Positions 17,660 to 27,269 of a DNA stretch of 64,000 nucleotides are shown piece after piece. Source of the stretch: Flavobacterium ajazii (lineage in GTDB: Bacteria; Bacteroidota; Bacteroidia; Flavobacteriales; Flavobacteriaceae). Positions within the stretch are counted from its first letter, which is position 1. Each line of letters starts with the position of its first letter. The DNA is taken from contig NZ_JAAEHL010000004.1 in the NCBI RefSeq assembly GCF_010614725.1, forward strand, positions 124,001 to 188,000, written 5' to 3'. The notes under the pieces were generated by a model. That model saw nothing but the letters and a program-made list of their open reading frames with translations. It was not told the origin of the DNA and made no database searches. Made by a program: the position numbers and the translations under genes.

Positions 17660-18970
17660 TTATTTGTTCAACACTGCATTCATCGGATTTTTGGAATTAT
17701 CCTGAATTGAATACATTCCTTCTTCTTCATATATTTCATCTGCCGATAAATCTTCTTCAGCAAGTTCTTTATCAATTAATCTTTGAAGTGCTTCTTTACG
17801 TCTCTCTTTTTCTTCCTTTTCTTCAGCTATTTCTTCTTCTTTTTTTGTTACGCTGATAATAATTCCAAGTCCTAGACATGTCATCCATATTGAACTTCCT
17901 CCTGAACTTATCAACGGTAATGTCTGGCCTGTTACCGGTAACAATTCAACTGCAACAGCCATATTGATCATCGCCTGAAATATCATCGGAAATCCTAATC
18001 CGACGACTACTAATTTGCCAAATAATGTAGTAGCTTTGTGTGATGCTATTACAAATCGGAACAGCAATAATAAATACAAAATCAATATTGCAACTCCCCC
18101 TACTAGTCCATATTCTTCAACAATAATCGCATAGATGAAATCAGAAGATGATTGTGGCAGAAAGTTTTTCTGAACACTTTTTCCTGGCCCTAAACCACCT
18201 AATTTTCCGGATGCAATTGCAATTTTTGCTTTCTCAATCTGATAATCATCTTCATCGGGCTTATCGGTTGTAAAATTCATAATACGGCTTTCCCAGGTTG
18301 AAACCCTGCTAAAGAACCTTGAATCTGGAAAAGCTTTTGCTACCAAAAGGAAAAATGCCAACATAGCAATTCCTGAACCTATTATAATTCCAATATGCTT
18401 TAAAGGATATTTCCCAATGAATGTCTGAGTCAATATCATTGCAAAAATCAATGCAGTGGTCGAAAAATTTGCCGGAAGAATAAGTGCCAATGTAATAAAC
18501 ACCGGAATCCAAAGCTGTATAAGTGACACTTGAAATGGTTCATTTTCTTCTTTGGTTTTTGACAAATAACGTGCTACAAATACAAAGAGAACAATAGACG
18601 CCAAAGTTGAAGTCTGAAATGTAATTCCAATGAATGGTACCTGAATCCAACGGCTTGCATTTGCTCCTGCAATAACTGTCCCTTTGAGCAATGTATAAAG
18701 CAGTAAAATCCAAACAACCGGAAGCGCTATTTTAGAAATAGCCCTAAAATAATGATAAGGCACTCTATGAACCCAATAAATAATCATAAAACCGATACAA
18801 ATATGAGCCAGATGCTTGATCAAATACCCAAGTGTATTCCCTGTACCATGTCCAATATAAGCCAGATTACTACTCGCACTAAAAACAGGCATAAACGAAA
18901 ACAACGCTAATAAAGCCACGAATGACCATATAACCCTATCTCCTTTTAATTTATTAACCAGCTCTTTCAT
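17660..18970 (-). CDS. ftsW: Septal peptidoglycan polymerase FtsW
   Basis: SEDS-family membrane protein with about ten membrane helices that polymerises lipid II with FtsI. Motifs: HGTGNTLGYLIKH, ASRWIQVPFIG, the KIAIASGKLGGLGPGKS loop, DFIYAIIVEEYGL and PLISSGGSS. An in-frame TTG 15 codons earlier (about 19015) is possible, but the ATG at about 18970 gives MKELVNKLKGDRVIW, the usual FtsW start. The tail of about 65 residues is Glu/Lys/Arg-rich (EEEIAEEKEEKERRKE), longer than in E. coli and cytoplasmic. Confidence 0.96.
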   Translation of the reverse strand: MKELVNKLKGDRVIWSFVALLALFSFMPVFSASSNLAYIGHGTGNTLGYLIKHLAHICIGFMIIYWVHRVPYHYFRAISKIALPVVWILLLYTLLKGTVIAGANASRWIQVPFIGITFQTSTLASIVLFVFVARYLSKTKEENEPFQVSLIQLWIPVFITLALILPANFSTTALIFAMILTQTFIGKYPLKHIGIIIGSGIAMLAFFLLVAKAFPDSRFFSRVSTWESRIMNFTTDKPDEDDYQIEKAKIAIASGKLGGLGPGKSVQKNFLPQSSSDFIYAIIVEEYGLVGGVAILILYLLLLFRFVIASHKATTLFGKLVVVGLGFPMIFQAMINMAVAVELLPVTGQTLPLISSGGSSIWMTCLGLGIIISVTKKEEEIAEEKEEKERRKEALQRLIDKELAEEDLSADEIYEEEGMYSIQDNSKNPMNAVLNK

Positions 18971-19051
18971 AAATCTTACTTTTTTTATTTCAGGTCCTTT
19001 TGTTTCAGGTTTCAAATTTTACAACCTGAAACCTAAACTTGAAATTATTTT

Positions 19052-20383
19052 TTACAAGTTGTGTACCGCTTGTTTAAATTGTTTTCCTCTGTCTTCGTAG
19101 TTTTCAAATAAATCGAAACTAGCGCACGCTGGAGACAACAAAACAGCATCACCTTTTTCTGTTAATCTCTGAGCAGTTTTCACTGCATCATTCATGTTAT
19201 TTACTTCAACCATAATATCAACAACATTACCAAATGCCTCAATGATTTTATGATTATCGATTCCTAGACAAATAATTGCCTTTACTTTTTCACGCACCAA
19301 AGGCATCAATTCGTTGTAATCATTTCCTTTATCAACCCCTCCGACAATCCACACAGTCGGAACGTTCATACTATCCAAAGCAAAGAAAGCCGCATTTACA
19401 TTTGTTGCTTTAGAATCGTTGATGTATTGTACATTCTGAATTTTAAGTACTTTTTCTAAACGGTGTTCAACACCTTGAAAATTCGATAAACTTTCGCGAA
19501 TTGTTGCATTTCTAATTTGCATCAATTTTGCTACAGAGCTTGCTGCCATTGCGTTTTTCATATTATGTTTTCCTTCTAACGTAATGTGTTCTGTTTCCAT
19601 TGTAAACTCTTCCTGGTTGATCTTTATTTCCATTTTGTTGTTATTTATAGAAGCCCCTTCATCGAATGTTTTGCTCAATGAAAAAGGAATTAATTGTGCT
19701 TTCGTTTTATTATTCTTTAACCATTCTGTACTCGCCTCATCATCTGCATCATAAATGAGATAATCACTTTCGGTCTGGTTCATCGTTATTCTAAACTTTG
19801 AATTGATATAATTTTCATATTTATACTCGTACCGGTCTAAATGATCCGGGCTAATATTCGTAATGATGGCAATATCTGGCCTGTACTCTATGATTCCATC
19901 CAACTGAAAACTACTTAACTCAAGAACGTATGCGTCAAATTTATTTTCGGCTACCTGCCAGGCAAAACTCTTTCCGATATTACCTCCCAAACCTACGTTC
20001 AGACCAGCTGATTTTAGTAAATGGTATGTCAGCATTGTCGTGGTTGTTTTACCATTACTTCCGGTAATCCCTATAGTCATAGCCTCCGTAAAAGGTTTTG
20101 CAAACTCAATTTCAGAAATCACTTTAATTCCGGCTGCAAAAAGTTTTTTAACAATCGGAGACTTCTCAGGAATTCCGGGGCTTTTCATCACTACATCAGC
20201 ATTCAGAATCAAATCTTCTGTGTGTCGTTCTTCTTCCCAGGCAATTTTATTAATGATAAGAACTTCTTTGTAACTCTCTTTTATCTTTCCAAAATCAGAC
20301 ACAAAAACATCGTATCCTTTTTTCTTTCCCAGGATAGCGGTACCTACACCGCTTTCTCCTCCTCCTAAAACCACTAGTCTCAT
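19052..20383 (-). CDS. murD: UDP-N-acetylmuramoyl-L-alanine-D-glutamate ligase
   Basis: 443-residue Mur ligase adding D-Glu to UDP-MurNAc-L-Ala. Seen: N-terminal VVLGGGESGVG UDP-binding loop, the KSPGIP motif, P-loop GITGSNGKTTT, ISPDHLDRYEY, the GVEHRLEKV region, NDSKATN carbamate-lysine neighbourhood, GGVDKGNDY and the late LLSPACASFDLFENYEDRG block. Cytoplasmic. The start codon abuts the mraY stop (20383/20384), consistent with tight co-translation. Confidence 0.98.
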   Translation of the reverse strand: MRLVVLGGGESGVGTAILGKKKGYDVFVSDFGKIKESYKEVLIINKIAWEEERHTEDLILNADVVMKSPGIPEKSPIVKKLFAAGIKVISEIEFAKPFTEAMTIGITGSNGKTTTTMLTYHLLKSAGLNVGLGGNIGKSFAWQVAENKFDAYVLELSSFQLDGIIEYRPDIAIITNISPDHLDRYEYKYENYINSKFRITMNQTESDYLIYDADDEASTEWLKNNKTKAQLIPFSLSKTFDEGASINNNKMEIKINQEEFTMETEHITLEGKHNMKNAMAASSVAKLMQIRNATIRESLSNFQGVEHRLEKVLKIQNVQYINDSKATNVNAAFFALDSMNVPTVWIVGGVDKGNDYNELMPLVREKVKAIICLGIDNHKIIEAFGNVVDIMVEVNNMNDAVKTAQRLTEKGDAVLLSPACASFDLFENYEDRGKQFKQAVHNL

Positions 20384-21616
20384 CTATCTCAACTTTAAAG
20401 TAACGATTGATAAAATAGCTAACATGATGGCCACAATCCAAAATCGGGTTACAATTTTACTTTCATGATAACCCTTTTTCTGATAATGATGATGCAAAGG
20501 AGACATCAGAAAAATTCTTCTGCCTTCTCCAAAACGTTTCTTTGTATATTTAAAATAACTCACCTGAATAATAACTGATGCGCTTTCTGCAAGGAAAATT
20601 CCACAAAACAAAACAATCAATATTTCTTTACGAACAGCAATTGCCAAAACAGCTATAATTCCTCCGATCGTCAAACTTCCTGTATCTCCCATAAATACTG
20701 ATGCAGGAAATGAGTTGTACCAAAGAAAACCTATTAAAGCCCCAACGAATGCAGAAATAAAGACAGTCATTTCACCCGAATTGGGGATATACATAATATT
20801 AAGATAATTAGAGAAAATAATATTACCGGAAACAAACGTAAATATTCCGAGCGCAAGTACAGAAATTGCCGAGGTCCCGGCAGCGAGACCATCAATTCCG
20901 TCTGTTAAATTGGCACCATTTGAAACCGCTGTAATAATAAAAATTACTACAGGAATAAATACCAACCATGCCCATTTTTCATATCCATCCCCCATAAACG
21001 ATAATACTTCAGCATAATCGAATTCGTTGTTTTTTATAAAAGGAATTGTTGTTGCTGTAGATTTTTCCTCAACCGGTGCAGGTAAAACAACTGTTGTATT
21101 GGTACTAGTTTTAAAAACATCTGTTTTTCCTGTATCTGTTCTTACTGTTACGGCAGGATTAAAATAAAGAACTGTGCCTACAATTATTCCCAGACCAACC
21201 TGTCCTATAACTTTAAAAATTCCTTTTAGCCCTTGTTTATCTTTTTTGAATATTTTAATATAATCATCAATAAAGCCAATTGTACCCATCCAAAGTGTTG
21301 TAACAATAAGCAATACGATGTAAATATTATGTAAGCGCGCAAATAACAAAACCGGAATTAAGGTTGCAAAAATGATAATCAGTCCTCCCATTGTTGGAGT
21401 ACCAGCTTTTTCATTTTGACCTGCAAGTCCAAGCTCTCTCACTGTTTCTCCTACCTGCTGACGGCGCAGGAAATTAATTACCCTTTTACCATAAATCGTT
21501 GATAAAAGCAGCGAAAGCATTAAAGCTAAACCTGATCTGAAGGTAATGTACTGAAAAACTCCTGTTCCTGGTACATCTAATGTTTTGTCTAAATATTCAA
21601 ATAAGTAGTATAGCAT
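20384..21616 (-). CDS. mraY: Phospho-MurNAc-pentapeptide transferase MraY
   Basis: Polytopic membrane enzyme making lipid I from UDP-MurNAc-pentapeptide and undecaprenyl phosphate. Motifs: AGTPTMGGL, the Mg-binding [26 protein letters not shown] and the C-terminal [11 protein letters not shown] loop. At 410 residues it is about 50 longer than E. coli MraY; the excess is a hydrophilic insert around residues 155-210 ([12 protein letters not shown] ... [10 protein letters not shown]). Insertions at this point occur in Bacteroidetes MraY. A large hairpin lies between this gene and murE. Confidence 0.97.
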   Translation of the reverse strand: MLYYLFEYLDKTLDVPGTGVFQYITFRSGLALMLSLLLSTIYGKRVINFLRRQQVGETVRELGLAGQNEKAGTPTMGGLIIIFATLIPVLLFARLHNIYIVLLIVTTLWMGTIGFIDDYIKIFKKDKQGLKGIFKVIGQVGLGIIVGTVLYFNPAVTVRTDTGKTDVFKTSTNTTVVLPAPVEEKSTATTIPFIKNNEFDYAEVLSFMGDGYEKWAWLVFIPVVIFIITAVSNGANLTDGIDGLAAGTSAISVLALGIFTFVSGNIIFSNYLNIMYIPNSGEMTVFISAFVGALIGFLWYNSFPASVFMGDTGSLTIGGIIAVLAIAVRKEILIVLFCGIFLAESASVIIQVSYFKYTKKRFGEGRRIFLMSPLHHHYQKKGYHESKIVTRFWIVAIMLAILSIVTLKLR

Positions 21617-21661
21617 ATTTTTAATTTTTTAAATCCTAATTCAAATTAAATCCCAATTTTT

Positions 21662-21700
21662 AAATACCAAATTCCAACGTCAAATTGGATTTTGGTATTT
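21662..21700. repeat. Long hairpin inside the dcw operon
   Basis: AAATACCAAATTCCAA (21662-21677) pairs with TTGGATTTTGGTATTT (21685-21700), 15 of 16 positions, with a 7-base loop. It lies in the murE-mraY spacer. There is no long T run on the minus strand right after it, so it is more likely a repeat or RNA processing site than a terminator. Confidence 0.6.
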
Positions 21701-21715
21701 GGAATTTTCATTTTA

Positions 21716-23179
21716 TCATTTTCTTAGTTGTTCTAATATTTCTTTTACCGTTTCCATATCATCAAAATGATGACGAACACCATTTATTTCCTGATATGTT
21801 TCATGTCCCTTCCCTGCAATTAAAATAATATCATTTGACTGAGCGAACTGGCAAGCCGTTTTTATAGCCTGTTTTCTGTCTGTGATTCTCAGGATTTTTC
21901 TATAATTATGAGCTTCAACACCTTCTTCCATTTCATCTAAAATCGCTTCAGGATCTTCGTTTCTTGGATTATCAGAAGTTAAAATTGCTTTATCACTAAG
22001 ATCTGTAGCAATTTTAGCCATAATTGGTCTTTTTCCCTTATCCCTGTTTCCTCCACAACCTACAACTGTAATCAACTGTTCGTTTTTAGTACGAATACCA
22101 TCGATTGTTTTCAAAACATTTTCCAAAGCATCAGGTGTATGAGCATAATCTACTATTGCTGTAACATTCCCTTCTGAAACAATATATTGAAAACGTCCTG
22201 AAACACTCTCTAAATCAGACAACAAACGCAACGCTTCAAGACTATCCATGCCCAGCTCGATTGCGGTTCCATAAATAGCTAATATATTGTAGGCATTAAA
22301 AGTCCCTATTAATTTTACCCAAACTTCATTATCGTTTACTTTCAATAATAATCCGGATAGTTGACTTTCTAAAATCTGTGCTTTAAAATCTGCATATGTT
22401 TTTAAGGCGTATGTAAATTTTCTTGCGACAGTATTCTGAAGCATAACCGTTCCGTTTTTATCATCAATGTTGGATAATGCAAAAGCTGTTTTAGGCAATG
22501 AATCGAAGAACGATTTTTTTACATCTCTGTATTCTGCAAAAGTTGGGTGATAATCTAAATGATCGTGTGAAAGGTTTGTGAAAATTCCTCCCACAAAATG
22601 AAGCGCTTCTGTTCTTTTTTGATGAATTCCGTGCGAACTTACTTCCATAAAACAGTGTGTTACACCCGCTTCAATCATTTCATTTAAATAATGATTAATT
22701 GTAATTGAATCCGGAGTAGTATGTGTCGCTTTATATTCTGTATCATCAACCATAATTTTTACAGTTGACAATAAACCAACTTTGAAATCGGCTTTTTTAA
22801 ATAACTGAAACAATAGCGATGCAATAGTCGTTTTTCCGTTTGTACCCGTTACACCAACTAATTTTAACTTTTCGGAAGGATTATCAAAGTAATTTGCAGC
22901 CATAAAAGCTAAAGCCGTATTGGTGTCTTTTACTTGTATGTATGTAATTCCTTTTTCAATATTTTCCGGCAATCTATCGCAAATAATTGCTATTGCCCCT
23001 AACTGAATTGCTTTTTCGATATAATCATGCCCATCAGAAAGAGTTCCTCGAATAGCTATAAAAACATCATTTTCTTCAATTTTTCTTGAATCAAAATCTA
23101 TTTTATGAATAGCAATATCTGTTGAACCTGTTACAGATTCAATAGCTACTTTATATAATATGTCTTTTAGTATTTTCAC
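21716..23179 (-). CDS. murE: UDP-MurNAc-tripeptide synthetase MurE
   Basis: 487-residue Mur ligase adding the third amino acid to UDP-MurNAc-L-Ala-D-Glu. Motifs: SRKIEENDVFIAIRG, P-loop GVTGTNGKTT, THTTPDS, EVSSHGIHQKR, NLSHDHLDYH, YAHTPDALE and VGCGGNRDKGKRP. The specificity motif reads SDNPRNEDP; DNPR is the signature of meso-diaminopimelate-specific MurE, so the peptidoglycan should be the mDAP type. Its start overlaps the ftsI stop by 4 bases. Confidence 0.98.
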   Translation of the reverse strand: MKILKDILYKVAIESVTGSTDIAIHKIDFDSRKIEENDVFIAIRGTLSDGHDYIEKAIQLGAIAIICDRLPENIEKGITYIQVKDTNTALAFMAANYFDNPSEKLKLVGVTGTNGKTTIASLLFQLFKKADFKVGLLSTVKIMVDDTEYKATHTTPDSITINHYLNEMIEAGVTHCFMEVSSHGIHQKRTEALHFVGGIFTNLSHDHLDYHPTFAEYRDVKKSFFDSLPKTAFALSNIDDKNGTVMLQNTVARKFTYALKTYADFKAQILESQLSGLLLKVNDNEVWVKLIGTFNAYNILAIYGTAIELGMDSLEALRLLSDLESVSGRFQYIVSEGNVTAIVDYAHTPDALENVLKTIDGIRTKNEQLITVVGCGGNRDKGKRPIMAKIATDLSDKAILTSDNPRNEDPEAILDEMEEGVEAHNYRKILRITDRKQAIKTACQFAQSNDIILIAGKGHETYQEINGVRHHFDDMETVKEILEQLRK

Positions 23180-25185
23180 GATAATTCTAATACTATAGTT
23201 GTGTTTTTATTAATATTCTGACCAGCCTGAATCGATTGATTCTTCACTTTTCCTACTCCGTTTACTCTTACTTTCAAACCTAAATTCTCCAGTAAAGCAA
23301 CCGCATCCATTCCCGGCATTCCTTTTAAATTCGGAATCAGTTTTGGCTTTTTATTTGATTCTGTATTAAACTTATTATAACTATATTCCTGTTTTGGAAT
23401 TGTAGAATCCAATCGTTTAATCTTATTCGTTGATGGAGCATCTGTAAATATTTTTTGGGCAATTCTTTTAAAAACCGGTCCAGCAACATCTGCCCCGTAA
23501 TAATTATTTTTAGATGTATTTGGTTTATGAACCACTACAATACAGGAATACTTTGGATGATCAGCCGGAAAATATCCCACAAAAGAAGATGCATAATACA
23601 ATGCTGACTTACCATCTTTCCCTCCATAATTCATCTGAGCTGTTCCTGTTTTTCCTGCCATCGAAAAATCTTTCGAGTACAATTTAGAAGCTGTTCCTTT
23701 TTTAACCACATTTAACAAAACAGCTTTTAACTTTTTTATTGTTTCAGGAGAACAAACCTTTGGATTAATTACTTCCGTATCAAATTTCTTTATTGTTTTA
23801 TTCCATTCTTTAATTTCAGATACAAACTGCGGTCTTACCATTACGCCATTATTTGCAACCGAATTATAAAACGCTAATGTCTGCATCGGAGTAACTGAAA
23901 CTGAGTATCCAAAAGCCATCCACGGAAGTGAAATTCCTGACCAGCTTTTATCTCCGGGATGTGGAATAATCGGTCTTCCTTCTCCTTTAAAGTGCAATCC
24001 TAAAGGTTTATCCAAACCAAAATTTCTGATATGATCTACAAATTTTGACGGATTGCTTTTATAATTATCGTAAACCGCCTGAACCATTACTGTATTTGAC
24101 GAAAGTTCAAATCCACGAGCTAACGAAATCTTTCCATAACCACCGGTATGCGAATCACGTACAGATCTTCCGTAATATTTAACTACACCGCCATGACTAT
24201 CATAAACTGCACTTGTATCAACAACTTTATCTTCTAAAATTGCCATTAAATCAACCAATTTAAAAGTAGACCCCGGCTCGTGAGACTCTGCTACAGCATA
24301 ATTTGTAGTTTCAATATACGATCCATCTTCTTGTCTACCTAAATTTGAAATTGCTTTTACATAACCCGTCTCTGTTTCCATTACTACAACACAACCGTGA
24401 TCTGCTTCGTAATCCTGAAGCTGTTTCAATAAGGCGTGATGCGCAATATCCTGAATAAATACATCTATAGTCGAAATTACATCATAACCATCGATAGGAT
24501 CAACTTCGTTTACATCACGGATTGGCTTCCACTGTCCTTTGGCTATTTTCTGTTTTAAAATTTTACCGTCTTTTCCGTTCAGGTAACTTTTAAAAGCCCA
24601 TTCGATTCCTTTTCCAACTTCTACACCTGTAGCAGGATCAATTCTATCGTAACCAATTGTTCTTTCTGCAATTTTACCAATCGGATGTTTTCTGACAGTT
24701 TCCTGCTCAATGATTATTCCTCCTTTGAAAGCTCCCAAATTAAACAATGGAAAACTTTTAATTCGCACATATTCGGTGTAACTTAAATTTTTAGCAATTA
24801 AGTAATAACGATTTTTATTATTCCTTGCTTTCCTTAATTCATTCTGATAATAACCACTTGGTCTTCCAAGAATCACGGATAACGAATCTGAAAGCGGTTT
24901 TATATATTTTTCGAAATTTTCTTCTTTTGGTGCTTTAGAATCAAATCTGATTTCATAATTAGGTATCGATGTTGCCAGCAAACTTCCGTCTGCTGAATAA
25001 ATATTTCCTTTATTAGCAGGAATCACAAAATTCCTAACCGTACGCTGTTTCGCCAGTTTCCTGTAATGATCTCCCTGCACCCACTGAATATTGGTCAATT
25101 TAACAACAATAGCAATTGCCATCAAAAAGATGAAAACTGCTACGAGGTAAATTCTGTAGGATATATGTTTATCGTCTACTGCCAT
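23176..25185 (-). CDS. ftsI: Septal D,D-transpeptidase FtsI (PBP3-like) with PASTA domain
   Basis: 669-residue class B penicillin-binding protein. One N-terminal membrane helix (about 9-30), a dimerisation domain, then the transpeptidase domain with active-site SxxK in EPGSTFKL, SSN in ELSSNTVMV and KTG in AGKTGTAQ. The last ~65 residues (PNLKGMPGMDAVALLENLG ...) form one PASTA repeat, as in SpoVD and many Bacteroidetes FtsI; E. coli FtsI lacks it. It crosslinks peptidoglycan made by FtsW. Overlaps ftsL by 10 bases and murE by 4. Confidence 0.97.
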   Translation of the reverse strand: MAVDDKHISYRIYLVAVFIFLMAIAIVVKLTNIQWVQGDHYRKLAKQRTVRNFVIPANKGNIYSADGSLLATSIPNYEIRFDSKAPKEENFEKYIKPLSDSLSVILGRPSGYYQNELRKARNNKNRYYLIAKNLSYTEYVRIKSFPLFNLGAFKGGIIIEQETVRKHPIGKIAERTIGYDRIDPATGVEVGKGIEWAFKSYLNGKDGKILKQKIAKGQWKPIRDVNEVDPIDGYDVISTIDVFIQDIAHHALLKQLQDYEADHGCVVVMETETGYVKAISNLGRQEDGSYIETTNYAVAESHEPGSTFKLVDLMAILEDKVVDTSAVYDSHGGVVKYYGRSVRDSHTGGYGKISLARGFELSSNTVMVQAVYDNYKSNPSKFVDHIRNFGLDKPLGLHFKGEGRPIIPHPGDKSWSGISLPWMAFGYSVSVTPMQTLAFYNSVANNGVMVRPQFVSEIKEWNKTIKKFDTEVINPKVCSPETIKKLKAVLLNVVKKGTASKLYSKDFSMAGKTGTAQMNYGGKDGKSALYYASSFVGYFPADHPKYSCIVVVHKPNTSKNNYYGADVAGPVFKRIAQKIFTDAPSTNKIKRLDSTIPKQEYSYNKFNTESNKKPKLIPNLKGMPGMDAVALLENLGLKVRVNGVGKVKNQSIQAGQNINKNTTIVLELS

Positions 25186-25523
25186 ATTCTTTGAAAGAAA
25201 CTTTTTTCTTCTTCTTTTTTAACTTCTATTTTTACCGGAGGAACTGTCGACGGAAAAATTTGTTTTTCTAACATTTTATCCGAGATGGTTGACTCCATTT
25301 TTAATTTCATCAATTCTGAACGTCGGTCTACAAATTCAGATCGCAATTCTTTTACTTCATTGCTTAGTTTTGCAATTTCAAAAACCTTTTGTTCGTATCG
25401 CTGCGTATTTGCAATCATTATTATAGCAAGCAGAATGATAAAAACAATGAATCTCCAGTTTTTTACCGCATCATCATTGATCAGAAATCTTGCTTTTAAT
25501 ATCCCAAACACACCACTTTTCAT
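25176..25523 (-). CDS. ftsL: FtsL-like divisome protein
   Basis: 115 residues with FtsL topology: a cytoplasmic start of about 22 residues, one membrane helix (about 23-41, FIVFIILLAIIMIAN), then a periplasmic coiled coil with Leu/Val heptads (KLSNEVKELRSEFVDRRSEL) and a Pro-containing tail. FtsL activates FtsWI through FtsQLB. Sequence is poorly conserved in the family, so the call rests on topology and on the position between rsmH and ftsI. Twelve bases separate it from rsmH. Confidence 0.88.
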   Translation of the reverse strand: MKSGVFGILKARFLINDDAVKNWRFIVFIILLAIIMIANTQRYEQKVFEIAKLSNEVKELRSEFVDRRSELMKLKMESTISDKMLEKQIFPSTVPPVKIEVKKEEEKSFFQRIWQ

Positions 25524-25535
25524 TATACCTATATA

Positions 25536-26444
25536 TTATATCTTTTCGGCAATTCTTAATTTAGCACTTCTTGCCCTGTTGTTTTCTTTAATTTCAGCAT
25601 CATCAGGCACAATCAATTTTCCGACAGTTTTAAACGGAACTGAAAAATTTCCGTAAAAATCACGCTCTGGCTCACCTTCAAACATTCCGTTTTTCATGAA
25701 TCTTTTTACCAGCCTGTCTTCTAACGAATGATATGAAATCACAGAAAACCTTCCTCCCGGTTTTAGGATCTCTAATGACTGCTCAATAAACTCTTTTAAA
25801 ACATCCATTTCCTGATTTACTTCAATTCGGATTGCCTGATAAATCTGAGCTAATATTTTGTTTCGGACTTTTTCCGGCAAATATTTCTTTAAAACTTCCT
25901 TTAACTCATCTGTTGTTTTGATTGGATAATCTCTTCTTGCCTCTACAATTGTTCTTGCTAAAACCGGTGCGTTTTTCAACTCCCCATAATCAAAAAAAAC
26001 ACGACGTAAATCCTGTTCTTCATATTCATTAACCACCCGATAAGCATTTAAATCATTTTTCTGACTCATCCGCATATCCAATTCAGCATCAAATCTGGTA
26101 GAGAAACCTCTTTCCGGAACATCAAACTGATGTGATGAAACTCCTAAATCAGCCAGGATTCCGTCTACGCTTTTTACACCGTGAAAACGTAAAAATCTTT
26201 TTATAAACCTAAAGTTTTCATTAATTAAGGTAAATCTTTCATCCGGCAAGGCATTTGCCAATGCATCTTCATCCTGATCAAATGCAAATAGTTTTCCGTT
26301 TGGCCCCAGTCTCCTCAAAATTTCTTTCGAATGACCACCACCACCAAACGTCACATCTACATATATACCATCTGGCTTAATATTCAAACCATCAACTGTA
26401 GGATGCAGCAAAACCGGATTATGATATTCCATTATCGTCGTCAT
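25536..26444 (-). CDS. rsmH: 16S rRNA (cytosine-1402-N4)-methyltransferase RsmH
   Basis: 302-residue SAM-dependent methyltransferase (formerly MraW). Seen: EYHNPVLLHPTVDG, SAM-binding DVTFGGGGHSKEIL, FAFDQDEDAL, ADLGVSSHQFD, the FSTRFDAELDMRM block, IRIEVNQE and ISYHSLEDRLVK. The ATG at 26444 overlaps the mraZ 3' end by 26 bases; a second ATG at 26432 (MEYHNPV) is equally likely and overlaps by 14. Second gene of the dcw operon. Confidence 0.97.
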   Translation of the reverse strand: MTTIMEYHNPVLLHPTVDGLNIKPDGIYVDVTFGGGGHSKEILRRLGPNGKLFAFDQDEDALANALPDERFTLINENFRFIKRFLRFHGVKSVDGILADLGVSSHQFDVPERGFSTRFDAELDMRMSQKNDLNAYRVVNEYEEQDLRRVFFDYGELKNAPVLARTIVEARRDYPIKTTDELKEVLKKYLPEKVRNKILAQIYQAIRIEVNQEMDVLKEFIEQSLEILKPGGRFSVISYHSLEDRLVKRFMKNGMFEGEPERDFYGNFSVPFKTVGKLIVPDDAEIKENNRARSAKLRIAEKI

Positions 26445-26892
26445 TAATATTTCCCATTACTTCTTCGGCTAAATCTGCAAAATCCATATCTTCGCCGCTT
26501 ATTGATTTTTCATATAACTCCTTATCCCAAATCTCTACAATATTAACTGCAGATGAAAAAACCACGTCTTTCGAAATATTCGAAAAAACAACCAAATCTT
26601 TTGGAACCAGTAACCTGCCCAGTGCATCAATCTCTACGATTTTAACCCCTGCAGTAAATCTTCTGATAAAATCATTGTTCTTTTTTACAAATCGATTCAG
26701 TTTATTAATTTTTTGCATCATCAGATCCCACTCTTCCATTGGATACAATTCTAAACACGGCTGAAAAACAGAGCGCTTCAAAACAAATCCGTTTTGAAGT
26801 GAAGAAGTCAGTTGCTTTTTCAAAGGAGCAGGTATCATAAGCCTTCCTTTAGCATCGACTTTACACTCATATGTTCCTACGATAGTGTTCAA
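26419..26892 (-). CDS. mraZ: Transcriptional regulator MraZ
   Basis: 157 residues with two SpoVT-AbrB-type domains: GTYECKVDAKGRLMIPAPLKK near the N-terminus and EIDALGRLLVPKDL in the second half; the DxKGR and DxxGR motifs contact DNA. The last ~20 residues are acidic (MGNINDDDNG). MraZ is the first gene of the dcw operon in most bacteria and represses its own promoter by binding short tandem direct repeats. Exactly such repeats lie upstream here (26938-26994). Confidence 0.97.
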   Translation of the reverse strand: MNTIVGTYECKVDAKGRLMIPAPLKKQLTSSLQNGFVLKRSVFQPCLELYPMEEWDLMMQKINKLNRFVKKNNDFIRRFTAGVKIVEIDALGRLLVPKDLVVFSNISKDVVFSSAVNIVEIWDKELYEKSISGEDMDFADLAEEVMGNINDDDNGIS

Positions 26893-26918
26893 GAAAAATG
26901 CATTAACATGTTATAGGA

Positions 26919-26926
26919 CAAAAATA
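26919..26926 (-). promoter_or_regulatory. -7 box of the mraZ/dcw promoter (TATTTTTG)
   Basis: On the minus strand TATTTTTG fits TAnnTTTG and lies 27 bases before the mraZ ATG, giving a leader of about 23 bases. Confidence 0.55.
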
Positions 26927-26937
26927 TAAAAAATATT

Positions 26938-26994
26938 ACCACATTTTACCACTATATACCACTTTGTTGATAAGTTTACCCACTTCTCTACCAC
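26938..26994 (-). promoter_or_regulatory. MraZ-type operator: five GTGGT/GTGGG direct repeats
   Basis: On the minus strand GTGGT occurs three times at an exact 10-base period (26938-26942, 26948-26952, 26958-26962); GTGGG follows at 26979-26983 and GTGGT at 26990-26994, 11 bases apart. MraZ boxes in other bacteria are short direct repeats (TGGGN in E. coli, AAAGTGK in Mycoplasma) with one helical turn spacing. The proximal boxes start 12 bases upstream of the -7 box and cover the -33 region, so binding should repress the operon. Confidence 0.75.
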
Positions 26995-27234
26995 TATAAC
27001 TAATCAATAAAAAATCAATACTTTAGATATTAATCAGTTTCTAAACTAATTCTGCCGTTAATTATAAAAAATACATAGTCTTTCTCTTAAAAAAATAATT
27101 ATAACTCAACGATTTTAACAGTGAAAAAACCATGCAAAATCTTATTAAAACCTGATTTTTAATCACTTATAAGTTCTACTAAAATAATGTAGTTAAAAAA
27201 ACGCGGCAAAAATTCATTTTTGTTTATTAAACCC
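26995..27234. other. Divergent intergenic region between mraZ and a hydrolase
   Basis: AT-rich, no reading frame or RNA recognised beyond the two promoters at its ends and the MraZ boxes. Confidence 0.4.
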
Positions 27235-27242
27235 TATATTTG
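27235..27242 (+). promoter_or_regulatory. -7 box (TATATTTG) of the hydrolase-engB unit
   Basis: TATATTTG, an exact TAnnTTTG match, 28 bases before the ATG at 27270. Confidence 0.55.
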
Positions 27243-27269
27243 TCGAAATTGAAATTGGCATTAAATTAA

